DNA of 64,000 nt from Streptacidiphilus sp. P02-A3a (GCF_014084105.1 NZ_CP048289.1:1063922-1127921); one strand, 5' to 3'; positions 26,271 through 35,704 are shown, numbered from the stretch's first letter. The notes: a model not told the origin generated them from the letters alone. Made by a program: numbers and translations.

Positions 26271-26291
26271 GTGAGTATGAGGCTTACTCAC
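26271..26291. promoter_or_regulatory. Inverted repeat upstream of the first SpoIIE phosphatase gene
   Basis: GTGAGTA - 7 nt - TACTCAC is a perfect 7-bp dyad 39 nt before the GTG start at 26330, flanked by the similar octamers CGGAGTAG and CCGAGTAG. It is a candidate operator or leader hairpin for the phosphatase gene. Confidence 0.45.
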
Positions 26292-26329
26292 TCCGAGTAG
26301 TTGCCCATGACCCGGGACTGGGGACATAC

Positions 26330-29104
26330 GTGCGGGAGCCACGCCGAAAGCCGAGCGCCGACGCTCGTGCGCGCCTGCGGCGACTGAGCCGCGGCGTCGG
26401 GAACGCGGCGCGTTCCGGCGGGGCCGGGCGGGCGCGCCCCGGCGGGGTCGCGCCGGTGGCCGACGGCCTGGTCACCCCGTCCGGCACCCGGGGCCGTCCG
26501 CCCGCCCCGTTCCCGGCCGACCGGGCGGGGACCCTCCCGGTCGGCGGCGACCAGCCGCTGAACCGGATGGCCCCGCCGTCGGAGCCGGAGCCGGTGGGCG
26601 GCAGCATGCTGGACGCGGTCCGGGTCGCCATCGCGGTGCTGGACACGACCGGCCGGATCGTGCTCTGGAGCCCGGCGGCGGAGGAACTCCTCGGCTGGCC
26701 CAGCGAGTTGCTGATCGGCCGGGCGCTGGCGGAGTTCCTGAGCGAGGAGCAGCCGGTCGGCTCCGCCGCCGGTCCCCCGGCCGACCCCGCCGCCGCTGCC
26801 GCCACCGACCCTGCCGCCGCCGACCGCGCCCGGGTCCGCGGCGCCCGGATGCAGGAGATCCTGGACCAGGTGCAGCGCAGCGGCGGCTGGCGCGGTTCGG
26901 TCGCGCTGCGTGACAGCGAGGACGTGGCGATCACCGTGGACGTCCGGCTGTCCCGGCTGGTCGACGGCGACGGGGTGGCGTTCCTGCTGCTCCGGCTCGC
27001 GGACGCGCGGCGGCTGCGCGCGGTCGAGCACGACCTCGCGGTGCAGGACGCCCTGTTCGAGCAGTCGCCGCTGGGCATCGCCGTCTTCGACCGGGACCTG
27101 CGCTTCGTCCGGGTCAACGAGACGCTGGCGCGGATGAACGGCGTGTCGATGGAGGACCACCTCGGCCGGACCGCCGGGGAGACCCTGCCGGAGGCGTCCG
27201 CCGACGAGGTCACCGCGATCCAGCGGCAGGTCCTGGCCACCGGCGAACCGGTGGTCGACCTGACCGTGGCCGGTCCGCACCCGTTCAGCCCCGGCTTCCG
27301 CTCGGTCTCCTACGCGCGGCTGCACGACCGCGCCGGGCAGATCATCGGCATCACCGGCACCATCATGGACGTCACCGACCGCTACCGGGCGGTGGCCAAG
27401 GTCGAGTACGCCCGGCGTCGGCTGGCGCTGATGAACGAGCTCGGCGCCCGCATCGGCGACCTGCTGGACGCCGGGCGGATCGCCCAGGAGCTGGCCGACG
27501 CGCTGGTCCCGACCCTCGCCGACTACGCCGGGGTGGTGCTGCTCCAGGCCGTCGCGGACGGTGACGACCTGCCCCGGCACCCGCACCACCAGCTGATGCC
27601 GATGCTGCTGATGGGTACCTGTGGGATCACCCGCAACCCGGTCGCCGAGTCGCTGATCCGGCTCGGCGACCAGATCCCGATGCCCGAGGGCAGTGTCTTC
27701 GCCCGGGTGCTCGGCACCGGCGTGTCCGAGCTGCTGGACTCGCTGGAGGCGCTGGAGCAGGGCACCGAGGCGGACGACCCCCGGCTGGAGGCGGCGTACG
27801 AGCTGGGCCTGCACTCGATGCTGGTGGTGCCGCTGCGGGCGCGCGGGATCGTCCTCGGCTTCATGCTGCTCTGCCGCGCCGGGCGGCGCGAGGGCTTCGA
27901 CCGGGACGAGATGGCCTTCGCCGACGAGATCGCCGACCGGGCCGGGGCCTCGCTGGACAACGCCCGGCTGTACGCCCGCGAGCGCGCGGCGGCGCTGATG
28001 CTGCAACGCACCCTGCTGCCGCGCACCGTGCCCCGCCCGCCCGGCGTGGAGATCTCCTACCGGTACATCCCCGGCAGCAGCGGTACCGAGGTCGGCGGCG
28101 ACTGGTTCGACGTGGTGCCGCTGCCGGACGGCCGGACCGCCCTGGTCGTCGGCGACGTGATGGGCCACGGCCTGCGGGCCGCCGCGACCATGGGTCGGCT
28201 GCGGACCGCGGTGCGCACCCTGGCCGGGCTCGGCATGCCGCCGGAGACGCTGCTCCAGCACGTCCACGACCTGGCCGACGACCTGGCCCCGGGCCCGGAC
28301 GAGGCACTGATCGCGACCTGCGTCTACGCCGTCTACGACCCGCTCACCCGGCGGCTGACGTTGGCCAAGGCGGGGCACACCGCCCCGGTGCTGGCGGTCC
28401 CGGGCGAGCCGGTCCGGCTGCTCGACCTGCCCTCGGGCACACCGCTGGGGGTCGGCGGGGTGCCGTTCGAGTCGGTCGAGCTGACCGTGCCCGAGGGCAC
28501 CCTGCTGCTGCTCTACACCGACGGCCTGGTCGAATCCCGGACGGCGGACATCGACGTCGGCACCCAGCGACTGGTCGACGTCTTCAACCACCCCTTCGAC
28601 TCGATCGAGGACGCCTGCGAGCGGATCGTGGACACCCTGGAGCGCGGGCAGGAGCCGGACGACGTGGCGCTGCTGCTGGCCCGCCTCGGCACCGCCGAGC
28701 CGTCCCCCTCCGCCCGCAGCGCCGAGTGGACGCTGACCGCCGACCCCTCGGCCCCCGGACGGGCCCGGCGGCTGGTCCGCTCCACGCTGTCCGAGTGGGG
28801 CGTCCCGGACCTCTCCGACATCGCCGAGCTGCTGGTCAGCGAGCTGGTCACGAACGCCGTCCGGTACTCGCAGGCACCGATCGGGCTGCGGCTGCTCCAG
28901 GACCGGATGCTGCTGGTGGAGGTCTCCGACCCGCTGCCGGACCCGCCCCGGCAGCGCCAGGCGGCCCGGACCGACGAGGGCGGACGCGGGCTGGAGCTGG
29001 TCCACCGGCTCGCCGACAGCTGGGGGACCAGGGTGGAGGGCGACGGCAAGGTGGTCTGGTTCGAGCAGAGCCTCCCGCCCGCCCCTCCCGCTTCGGCGGG
29101 TTGA
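26330..29104 (+). CDS. PAS-PAS-GAF-SpoIIE phosphatase with C-terminal anti-sigma-type HATPase
   Basis: Soluble multidomain regulator of 924 residues. The basic N-terminal extension runs to about residue 90. PAS1 starts at MLDAVRVAIAVLDTTG (about 93) and PAS2 at LFEQSPLGIAVFDRDLRF (about 242). The GAF domain is about 371-552. The PP2C SpoIIE domain (about 582-789) has GTEVGGDWFDVVPL, GDVMGHGLRAA, a FESVEL segment and YTDGLVESR; the HATPase_c domain (about 804-920) has LLVSELVTNAVRYS and DEGGRGLELVHRLADSWGT. Such proteins dephosphorylate anti-sigma antagonists, while the HATPase resembles the anti-sigma kinase itself. The GTG at 26330 has a modest GGGGA site. The ligands are unknown. Confidence 0.9.
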   Translation: MREPRRKPSADARARLRRLSRGVGNAARSGGAGRARPGGVAPVADGLVTPSGTRGRPPAPFPADRAGTLPVGGDQPLNRMAPPSEPEPVGGSMLDAVRVAIAVLDTTGRIVLWSPAAEELLGWPSELLIGRALAEFLSEEQPVGSAAGPPADPAAAAATDPAAADRARVRGARMQEILDQVQRSGGWRGSVALRDSEDVAITVDVRLSRLVDGDGVAFLLLRLADARRLRAVEHDLAVQDALFEQSPLGIAVFDRDLRFVRVNETLARMNGVSMEDHLGRTAGETLPEASADEVTAIQRQVLATGEPVVDLTVAGPHPFSPGFRSVSYARLHDRAGQIIGITGTIMDVTDRYRAVAKVEYARRRLALMNELGARIGDLLDAGRIAQELADALVPTLADYAGVVLLQAVADGDDLPRHPHHQLMPMLLMGTCGITRNPVAESLIRLGDQIPMPEGSVFARVLGTGVSELLDSLEALEQGTEADDPRLEAAYELGLHSMLVVPLRARGIVLGFMLLCRAGRREGFDRDEMAFADEIADRAGASLDNARLYARERAAALMLQRTLLPRTVPRPPGVEISYRYIPGSSGTEVGGDWFDVVPLPDGRTALVVGDVMGHGLRAAATMGRLRTAVRTLAGLGMPPETLLQHVHDLADDLAPGPDEALIATCVYAVYDPLTRRLTLAKAGHTAPVLAVPGEPVRLLDLPSGTPLGVGGVPFESVELTVPEGTLLLLYTDGLVESRTADIDVGTQRLVDVFNHPFDSIEDACERIVDTLERGQEPDDVALLLARLGTAEPSPSARSAEWTLTADPSAPGRARRLVRSTLSEWGVPDLSDIAELLVSELVTNAVRYSQAPIGLRLLQDRMLLVEVSDPLPDPPRQRQAARTDEGGRGLELVHRLADSWGTRVEGDGKVVWFEQSLPPAPPASAG

Positions 29105-29370
29105 GGCGTAGGGTTCCGATTCCCACCAGCGATGACTGCCTGCTCAGAGCGGTGCCGGAGCCGGGCGGGACCGGCGGGACGGCTGCGGTCCGAGTGGTCG
29201 GCGGGCTTGGTGGTGGGGGTGTGGTCATCGGGGGGCCCGCCGAAGCGGAAACGGCAATTCATTACCTCGATTTGATGTTGTGTACTCCTGGGACGTGTGC
29301 GGTCGCGCCGAGATGATGAATACTCGGAGCAGGCGACATCCAGGTGCCGAAGGCTGGAGGAGTCGGGCAG

Positions 29371-32037
29371 TTGAGTGACATGCCGACACACAGAGCGTCG
29401 TTGGATCCGGAGACGGGACCGGCGCTCGACCCGACCGCGCCCGCGTACGAGGCGGTCCCCGAGCCGCGCGCCGAGCTGCCCGCCGGCGGGCAGCCCGCCG
29501 CGGCGCCCGCCGACGCGGGGGCGCCCCCCGGGCACGCCCTCGGCGACCCCGTGTTCGACGGCCGGTCCGGTGACGACCTGGCCGCCGCCTGGGGCCACGG
29601 CGAGCCCGGCTCGATCTACGACTACATACGGGTGGCCGCCTTCGCGATCGGTCCCGACGGCCGGATCAGCCAGTGGAGCGACCGCGCCGCCGAGTTCTTC
29701 GGCATCACCGCCGACGAGGCCGTCGGCTGCGACCCGGTGACCACCTTCACGCCGCGCGAGCTGTGGCGCCGCGGCCAGGACCGGATGACCGAGATCCTGG
29801 GCGGCCAGGAGTGGGTCGGCACCGCGCCCTACCGCGACAGCGACGGCAAGGAGGGCGTCGCCGAGCTGTACCTGATGCCCGCGCTCGGCGAGGACGGCCG
29901 CCGGGGCGTCGTCTGCATGGCGGTGGACCTGCGCAAGCTGCGCCGGATCGAGACCGACCTGGCCGCCTCGGAGGCGGTCTTCGGCCAGGCCCCGACCGGC
30001 TTCGTACTGTTCGACCGGGCGCTCACCGTGCAGCGGGTCAACGAGAGCTTCGCCGAGGGCCTCGGCCTGACCCCGGCCGACCTGAACGGGATGACCGCCG
30101 TCGACCTGCTGCCGCGCCCGGAGGCGGAGCGGCTGCAGCAGGCCCTGCACCGGGTGCTGGAGACCGGCGACCCGGTCGTCGACCTGCGCTTCAACGGCAC
30201 CCTGCCGACCAAGCCGGGCCGCCGCCGCTGGTCCATCTCGCTCTACCGGCTGCTCAGTTCGAACAACCGGACGATGGGCGTGGCCGGGCAGGTGATAGAC
30301 GTCACCGGCCGCCAGCGCGCCGAGCGCGAGGCCGCCAGTGCCCGCCGCAGCCTGGCACTGCTCAACGAGGCCGGGGCGCACATCGGTTCCACCCTCGACC
30401 TGGAGGTCACCGCCAAGGAGCTGCTGGACGTCGCCGTCCCCGGCTTCTGCGACATCGCCACGGTGGACCTCTACAGCGGGGTGCTCGCCGACACCGACCT
30501 CGGCCCCGGCCACCCCTCCGCCCGCACCGACGGCGCGGGGGAGCTGCGCCGGGTCGCCTCCGCCAGCACCGTCGGCTACCACGCGGTGCCCGGCGTCCTG
30601 CCGGGGCCGCGCGCCGAGGTCGGCGGCTCCTTCTGCTACCCGCCGCGCTCCCCGTACGCCAAGGCGCTGCGCACCGGGCGCAGCCTCACGCTCAACTCGC
30701 CGGGCAACCCGGACCCGGACCCGATGGTCCAGGGCACCGTGGTCGTGCCGATGGTCGCCCGGGACACCGTGCTCGGCCTGGTGCAGCTGTCCCGCACCAA
30801 GGGCAGCGAGCCGTTCGACTCCCGCGACGTCGCCATCGCCACCGAGCTGGTCGCCCGCGCCGCCGTCTGCATCGACAACGCCCGGCTGTACCGGCGCGAG
30901 CACGAGCGCGCGCTGATCCTGCAGCGCAGCCTGCTGCCCCCGGGCAACCCGGCCGCGTCCGGCCTGGAGATCGCCTGCCGCTACCGCCCGGGCAGCAGCG
31001 GCACCGAGGTCGGCGGCGACTGGTTCGACGTCATCCAGCTCCCCGGCAACCGCACCGCGCTGGTGATCGGCGACGTCATGGGGCGCGGCCTGCGCGCCGC
31101 CGTGGCCATGGGCCAACTCCGCACCGCGGTACGCACGCTGGCGATGCTCGACCTGGACCCGGCGGAGGTGCTGACCGCCCTGGACGAGATCGCCCGGGGC
31201 CTGAACGACGGCACCAACCCGGACTCCGACCCGGACTCGGGCCTGGACGAGCTCTACCTGGCCACCTGCGTCTACGCGGTCTACGACGCGGTGACCCTGC
31301 GCTGCACCTTCGCCAACGCCGGGCACCTGCCGCCGGTGCTGGTGAGCCCGGGCGGCGAGGCACGGATGCTGGACGAGTTCCAGCCCGGCCTGCCGCTGGG
31401 CGTCGGCGGCGAGCCGTTCGAGGAGTTCACCGTGGACATCCCGGACGGCGCGCTGCTCAGCCTCTACACCGACGGCCTGGTCGAGTCCCGCAAGCACCAG
31501 CTGGAGGAGGGCCTCTCGGCGCTGCGGCGGACCCTCTCCGGGCCGACCACCCGGCCGCTGGAGAACCTCTGCGACCACCTGCTCACCGCGCTGGACCCGC
31601 ACCACGGCGAGGACGACATCGCGCTGCTGATGGCCAGGGTGCACGCGCTGCCGGAGGACGCGGTCGGTGACTGGACACTGCCGTCCGAGCCCACGTCGGT
31701 GGCCCGGGCCCGGGAACTGGCCTGCGCCTGGCTGCTGGCCCGGGGCCTGGACGACCTGATCGACACCACCGAGCTGCTGGTCAGCGAGCTGGCCACGAAC
31801 GCGCTGCGGCACGGCCGGGGCGACATCAGGCTGCGGCTGCTGCGCGACACCACCCTGGTCTGCGAGGTCTGGGACAACGGCTACGCCCAGCCCCGGCAGC
31901 GCCGGGCCCGGGACACCGACGAGGGCGGACGCGGGCTACAGCTGGTCAGCATGCTGGCCGACCGCTGGGGCTCGCGGCGCACGCCGTCCGGCAAGACCGT
32001 CTGGTTCGAGCTGGCGCTGCCCGCGGTACGCCAGTAG
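29371..32037 (+). CDS. PAS-PAS-GAF-SpoIIE-HATPase regulator, tandem paralogue
   Basis: Paralogue of the preceding gene (888 residues) with the same domain order. A Pro/Ala-rich N-terminus is followed by PAS1 (about 86, VAAFAIGPDGRISQWSDRA), PAS2 (about 204, FGQAPTGFVLFDRALTVQRV) and GAF (about 329-507). SpoIIE (about 539-755) has GTEVGGDWFDVIQL, GDVMGRGLRAAVAM and YTDGLVESR; HATPase (about 771-884) has LLVSELATNALRHG and DEGGRGLQLVSMLADRWG. The metal-binding Asp residues are present in both copies. A TTG at 29371, 8 nt after GGAGGAG, is the best start; a GTG at 29344 is in frame. It probably arose by duplication and diverged mostly in the sensor domains. Confidence 0.9.
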   Translation: MSDMPTHRASLDPETGPALDPTAPAYEAVPEPRAELPAGGQPAAAPADAGAPPGHALGDPVFDGRSGDDLAAAWGHGEPGSIYDYIRVAAFAIGPDGRISQWSDRAAEFFGITADEAVGCDPVTTFTPRELWRRGQDRMTEILGGQEWVGTAPYRDSDGKEGVAELYLMPALGEDGRRGVVCMAVDLRKLRRIETDLAASEAVFGQAPTGFVLFDRALTVQRVNESFAEGLGLTPADLNGMTAVDLLPRPEAERLQQALHRVLETGDPVVDLRFNGTLPTKPGRRRWSISLYRLLSSNNRTMGVAGQVIDVTGRQRAEREAASARRSLALLNEAGAHIGSTLDLEVTAKELLDVAVPGFCDIATVDLYSGVLADTDLGPGHPSARTDGAGELRRVASASTVGYHAVPGVLPGPRAEVGGSFCYPPRSPYAKALRTGRSLTLNSPGNPDPDPMVQGTVVVPMVARDTVLGLVQLSRTKGSEPFDSRDVAIATELVARAAVCIDNARLYRREHERALILQRSLLPPGNPAASGLEIACRYRPGSSGTEVGGDWFDVIQLPGNRTALVIGDVMGRGLRAAVAMGQLRTAVRTLAMLDLDPAEVLTALDEIARGLNDGTNPDSDPDSGLDELYLATCVYAVYDAVTLRCTFANAGHLPPVLVSPGGEARMLDEFQPGLPLGVGGEPFEEFTVDIPDGALLSLYTDGLVESRKHQLEEGLSALRRTLSGPTTRPLENLCDHLLTALDPHHGEDDIALLMARVHALPEDAVGDWTLPSEPTSVARARELACAWLLARGLDDLIDTTELLVSELATNALRHGRGDIRLRLLRDTTLVCEVWDNGYAQPRQRRARDTDEGGRGLQLVSMLADRWGSRRTPSGKTVWFELALPAVRQ

Positions 32038-32048
32038 CCGGCGGTACG

Positions 32049-32086
32049 CCAGTGGTCCGCCCCCCGGCGGGGGCGGACCGCACTGG
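32049..32086. terminator. Bidirectional terminator between the SpoIIE gene and sdhB
   Basis: The stem pairs 32049-32064 with 32069-32086 with a 2-nt bulge and a CGGC loop, between convergent genes. A 13-bp direct repeat (GCGGTACGCCAGT) spans the end of the SpoIIE gene and the left arm. Confidence 0.75.
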
Positions 32087-32092
32087 CCGCGA

Positions 32093-32854
32093 TCAGCGGC
32101 GGCGGATCTTCGAACCGAGCCAGACCAGCGGGTCGTACTTGCGGTCGGCGGCCCGCTCCTTCAGCGGGATCAGCGCGTTGTCGGTGATCTTGATGTGCTC
32201 CGGGCAGACCTCGGTGCAGCACTTGGTGATGTTGCACAGGCCGAGCCCGTGCTCCTCCTGGGCGCTGCCCTTGCGGTCCAGCCCGCTGTCCTCGGCGGCG
32301 TCCAGCGGGTGCATGTCCAGCTCGGCGATCCGCATCAGGAAGCGCGGCCCGGAGAACGCCTGCTTGTTCTCCTCGTGGTCGCGGACCGCGTGGCAGGTGT
32401 TCTGGCAGAGGAAGCACTCGATGCACTTGCGGAACTCCTGCGAGCGGTTCACGTCCGCCTGCTGCATCCGGTACTCGCCGGGCGCCAGCCCCGGCGGCGG
32501 CACGAACGCCGGGACCTCCCTGGCCTTCGCGTAGTTGAAGGACACGTCGGTCACCAGGTCGCGCTGCATCGGGAAGGTCCGCATCGGGGTGATGGTGACC
32601 GGCTGGTCCGGCGGCAGCACCGACATCCGGGTCATGCACATCAGCCGCGGCCGCCCGTTGATCTCGGCGCTGCACGAACCGCACTTGCCCGCCTTGCAGT
32701 TCCAGCGGACCGCGAGGTCGGGCGCCTGCGTCGCCTGGAGCCGGTGCACGATGTCCAGCACCACCTCGCCCTCGTTCACCTCCACCGTGTAGTCCTTCAG
32801 GCCGCCGCCCGAGGAGTCGCCGCGCCAGACGCGGAATTGGGCCTGGTAGCTCAC
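32093..32854 (-). CDS. sdhB: Succinate dehydrogenase iron-sulfur subunit
   Basis: Subunit of 253 residues that carries electrons from FAD to the membrane quinone site. [2Fe-2S] ligands are in CKAGKCGSC with a distal Cys (RLMC); the second and third cluster motifs are CIECFLCQNTC and CNITKCCTEVCPEHI. The GTG at 32854 overlaps the sdhA stop by GTGA. It is the last gene of the sdhC-sdhA-sdhB operon. Confidence 0.95.
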   Translation of the reverse strand: MSYQAQFRVWRGDSSGGGLKDYTVEVNEGEVVLDIVHRLQATQAPDLAVRWNCKAGKCGSCSAEINGRPRLMCMTRMSVLPPDQPVTITPMRTFPMQRDLVTDVSFNYAKAREVPAFVPPPGLAPGEYRMQQADVNRSQEFRKCIECFLCQNTCHAVRDHEENKQAFSGPRFLMRIAELDMHPLDAAEDSGLDRKGSAQEEHGLGLCNITKCCTEVCPEHIKITDNALIPLKERAADRKYDPLVWLGSKIRRR

Positions 32855-34845
32855 TGGTCGGCTCCTGTCGACGGGTCGGTGGCGCTGTCGGCGGCGGAGG
32901 CGCCGCCGGGGGCGGTGCCCGCGGTGCGCGGCCCGGGGACCGCCGGGGCGTCGGGCAGTTCCTCGTCCGTCAGGTACTTCCGCAGCTCGTCCAGCCCGAA
33001 CAGCGCCAGCAGGTCGGCCCGGATCGGCGGGTTGGGCTGCCGGTGGACGTCGATCCGGGCGTCCGCCGAGGACTTGTCGGCCAGCGAGCAGACCAGGTTG
33101 ACCCGCCGCCAGTCGTGGTCCATCGCCGGGTGGTCCTCGCGGGTGTGCCCGCCCCGGCTCTCGGTGCGCTCCAGCGCGGCCCGCGCCACGCACTCGCTGA
33201 CCAGCAGCATGTTCCGCAGGTCCAGCGCCAGGTGCCAGCCGGGGTTGAACTGCCGGTGGCCCTCGACCACCGCCCGCTGCGAACGCTCCCGCAGGTCGGC
33301 GAGACGCTTCAGCGCCTCCGCCATCTCGCCCTCCCGGCGGATGATGCCGACCAGGTCGTTCATCGACTGCTGGAGCTCCTGGTGCAGGGTGTACGGGTTC
33401 TCCAGCGGGCCGGGGGCCCCGGAGCCCTCGAACGGGGCCACCGCCTCGGCCGCGGCGGCGGTGATCTGCTCCTCGTCCGGTACCGGGTGCGCGGCCAGCG
33501 CCGCCGAGTACAGCGCCGCGTGCAGCCCGGCGCGGCGGCCGAAGACCAGCAGGTCGGACAGCGAGTTGCCGCCCAGCCGGTTGGAGCCGTGCATCCCGCC
33601 CGCCACCTCGCCCGCCGCGTACAGGCCGGGGACCTTCGAGGCGGCGGTGTCCGGGTCGACCTCGACCCCGCCCATGACGTAGTGGCAGGTCGGGCCGACC
33701 TCCATCGGCTCGGCGGTGATGTCGACGTCCGCCAGCTCCTTGAACTGGTGGTGCATGGACGGCAGTCGGCGGCGGATCTGCTCGGCCGGGAGCCGGGTGG
33801 AGACGTCCAGGTAGACCCCGCCGTGCGGGGTCCCGCGCCCGGCCTTGACCTCGGAGTTGATCGCCCGGGCCACCTCGTCCCTGGGCAGCAGCTCCGGCGG
33901 GCGGCGGTTGTTGGCCTGGTCGGTGTACCAGCGGTCGCCCTCGGCCTCGGTCTGCGCGTACTTCTCCCGGAACACGTCCGGGATGTAGTCGAACATGAAC
34001 CGCTTGCCCTCGCTGTTGCGGAGCACCCCGCCGTCGCCCCGGACCGACTCGGTGACCAGGATCCCCTTCACCGACGGCGGCCAGACCATCCCGGTCGGGT
34101 GGAACTGGACGAACTCCATGTTCAGCAGGGTCGCCCCGGCCAGCAGCGCCAGCGCGTGGCCGTCCCCGGTGTACTCCCAGGAGTTCGAGGTGACCTTGAA
34201 CGACTTGCCGATGCCGCCGGTGGCCAGCACCACCGCCGGGGCCGCGATGGTGAAGAACCGCCCGGACTCCCGCTGGTAGCCGAAGACCCCGCTGACCCGC
34301 TCACGATCCTTCAGGACGCGCGTGACGGTGTACTCCTGGAAGACCCGGATCCGGGCCTCGTGGTCGCCGTACTCCTTGAAGTCCTGCTGCTGGAGCTGCA
34401 CCACCTTCTGCTGGAGGGTGCGGATCAGCTCCAGCCCGGTACGGTCGCCGACGTGCGCCAGCCGCGGGTACTCGTGGCCGCCGAAGTTGCGCTGCGAGAT
34501 CCGGCCGTCCTTGGTCCGGTCGAACAGCGCCCCCCAGGACTCCAGCTCCCAGACCCGGTCCGGGGCCTCCTTGGCGTGCAGTTCGGCCATCCGCCAGTGG
34601 TTCAGGAACTTCCCGCCGCGCATGGTGTCGCGGAAGTGCGTCTGCCAGTTGTCGTCGGAGTTGACGTTGCCCATGCTGGCGGCGATGCCGCCCTCCGCCA
34701 TCACGGTGTGGGCCTTGCCGAACAGGGACTTGCAGATGATCGCCGTCCGCATGCCCTGCTCGCGGGCCTCGATCGCCGCCCGCAGTCCGGCGCCCCCGGC
34801 GCCGACCACGACGACGTCGTACGAGTGGCGCTCCACCTCGGTCAT
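32851..34845 (-). CDS. sdhA: Succinate dehydrogenase flavoprotein subunit
   Basis: Subunit of 664 residues that oxidises succinate to fumarate on covalent FAD. The dinucleotide motif is VVVVGAGGAGLRAAIEA; the flavinylated His lies in FGKAHTVMAEGGIA; active-site blocks are HPTGMVWPP and GPTCHYVMGGVEVDPD; and NRLGGNSLSDLLVFGR closes the FAD domain. The length and the LFGKAHT variant fit the fumarate-reductase-like branch used by actinobacteria. The ATG at 34845 follows GAGGA; a longer frame upstream overlaps sdhC. Confidence 0.95.
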   Translation of the reverse strand: MTEVERHSYDVVVVGAGGAGLRAAIEAREQGMRTAIICKSLFGKAHTVMAEGGIAASMGNVNSDDNWQTHFRDTMRGGKFLNHWRMAELHAKEAPDRVWELESWGALFDRTKDGRISQRNFGGHEYPRLAHVGDRTGLELIRTLQQKVVQLQQQDFKEYGDHEARIRVFQEYTVTRVLKDRERVSGVFGYQRESGRFFTIAAPAVVLATGGIGKSFKVTSNSWEYTGDGHALALLAGATLLNMEFVQFHPTGMVWPPSVKGILVTESVRGDGGVLRNSEGKRFMFDYIPDVFREKYAQTEAEGDRWYTDQANNRRPPELLPRDEVARAINSEVKAGRGTPHGGVYLDVSTRLPAEQIRRRLPSMHHQFKELADVDITAEPMEVGPTCHYVMGGVEVDPDTAASKVPGLYAAGEVAGGMHGSNRLGGNSLSDLLVFGRRAGLHAALYSAALAAHPVPDEEQITAAAAEAVAPFEGSGAPGPLENPYTLHQELQQSMNDLVGIIRREGEMAEALKRLADLRERSQRAVVEGHRQFNPGWHLALDLRNMLLVSECVARAALERTESRGGHTREDHPAMDHDWRRVNLVCSLADKSSADARIDVHRQPNPPIRADLLALFGLDELRKYLTDEELPDAPAVPGPRTAGTAPGGASAADSATDPSTGADQ

Positions 34846-34867
34846 TGCGAAGTCCTCACTGGTGGTG

Positions 34868-35704
34868 TCAGAAGAAGCGCGGATCGCTGAAGGCGCCGCT
34901 GGCGAGCAGATAGACATAGAGGTCGGCGCAGCCGACGCTGATCAGCGAGGCCCAGGCGAGCTGCATGTGCCGGGCGTTCAGCCGGCCGACCAGGCTCCAC
35001 AGCCGGTACCGCACCGGGTGCTTGGAGAAGTGCCTGAGCCGCCCGCCGACGATGTGCCGGCAGGAGTGGCAGGAGAGGGTGTAGGCCCAGATCAGCGTGA
35101 TGTTGACGAGGAAGACCAGGGTGCCGAGGCCCGCGTGGCCCCAGTGCCCGGCGGCGTTCCGGAAGCTGAGCACGGTGTCGTAGCTGAGCACCCAGGCGAC
35201 CAGCACCGCGAAGTAGAAGAAGTAGCGGTGCAGGTTCTGCAGGATCAGCGGGAAGCGGGTCTCGCCGGTGTAGCTCGCGTGCGGCTCGGCGACCGCGCAG
35301 GCCGGGGGCGAGGACCAGAACGAGCGGTAGTAGCTCTTGCGGTAGTAGTAGCAGGTGGCCCGGAAGCCCAACGGGAAGACCAGCACGATCAGCGCCGGGG
35401 ACAGCCGCCACCAGCTGCCGAACAGCGCCCAGTCGGCGCCGTCGGCGATCTTCGGGCAGTTCGCGGCCAGGCAGGGGGAGTAGAACGGCGACAGGTAGGG
35501 CGCGGCATAGGAGGTGTGCAGCCCCCAGAAGGCCCGCCAGGTCGAGTACCCGATGAAGGCCAGCAGGCCCAGTGCGGTGGTCAGTTGCGGCAGCCACCAG
35601 CGGTCGGTGCGCAGGTGGCGGGCGGGGATGTCGGCCCGGCCGGGGGCGTTGACGCCCCGCCCGGCAGGTCGTCGACTCTCCGGGGGCCGGATCTCGGTGG
35701 TCAC
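34868..35704 (-). CDS. sdhC: Succinate dehydrogenase membrane anchor subunit (actinobacterial Sdh1 type)
   Basis: Membrane subunit of 278 residues with about five hydrophobic helices (LPQLTTALGLLAFIGY; LIVLVFPLGF; YFFYFAVLVAWVLSY; GTLVFLVNITLIWAYTL; a C-terminal helix). The motif SCHSCRHIVGG on a membrane helix edge supplies a C-x2-C-x-H set. Mycobacterial Sdh1 of this kind has a membrane-embedded Rieske-type FeS cluster in place of heme, and this motif may be its counterpart (inference). The GTG at 35704 follows GAGGA. It is the first of sdhC-sdhA-sdhB, 22 nt before sdhA. Confidence 0.85.
   Translation of the reverse strand: MTTEIRPPESRRPAGRGVNAPGRADIPARHLRTDRWWLPQLTTALGLLAFIGYSTWRAFWGLHTSYAAPYLSPFYSPCLAANCPKIADGADWALFGSWWRLSPALIVLVFPLGFRATCYYYRKSYYRSFWSSPPACAVAEPHASYTGETRFPLILQNLHRYFFYFAVLVAWVLSYDTVLSFRNAAGHWGHAGLGTLVFLVNITLIWAYTLSCHSCRHIVGGRLRHFSKHPVRYRLWSLVGRLNARHMQLAWASLISVGCADLYVYLLASGAFSDPRFF

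Noticed and set aside
26288-29005. Very long open frame (about 900 codons) antisense to the first SpoIIE gene
   Set aside because: Low-complexity Gln/Arg/Gly/Val-rich translation with no domain, typical shadow of a GC-rich gene whose third positions are G/C; the sense strand encodes clear PAS/SpoIIE/HATPase motifs.
28513-31812. Open frame of about 1100 codons antisense to both SpoIIE genes
   Set aside because: Same compositional shadow; it crosses the intergenic region between the two sense genes and has no recognisable protein motif.
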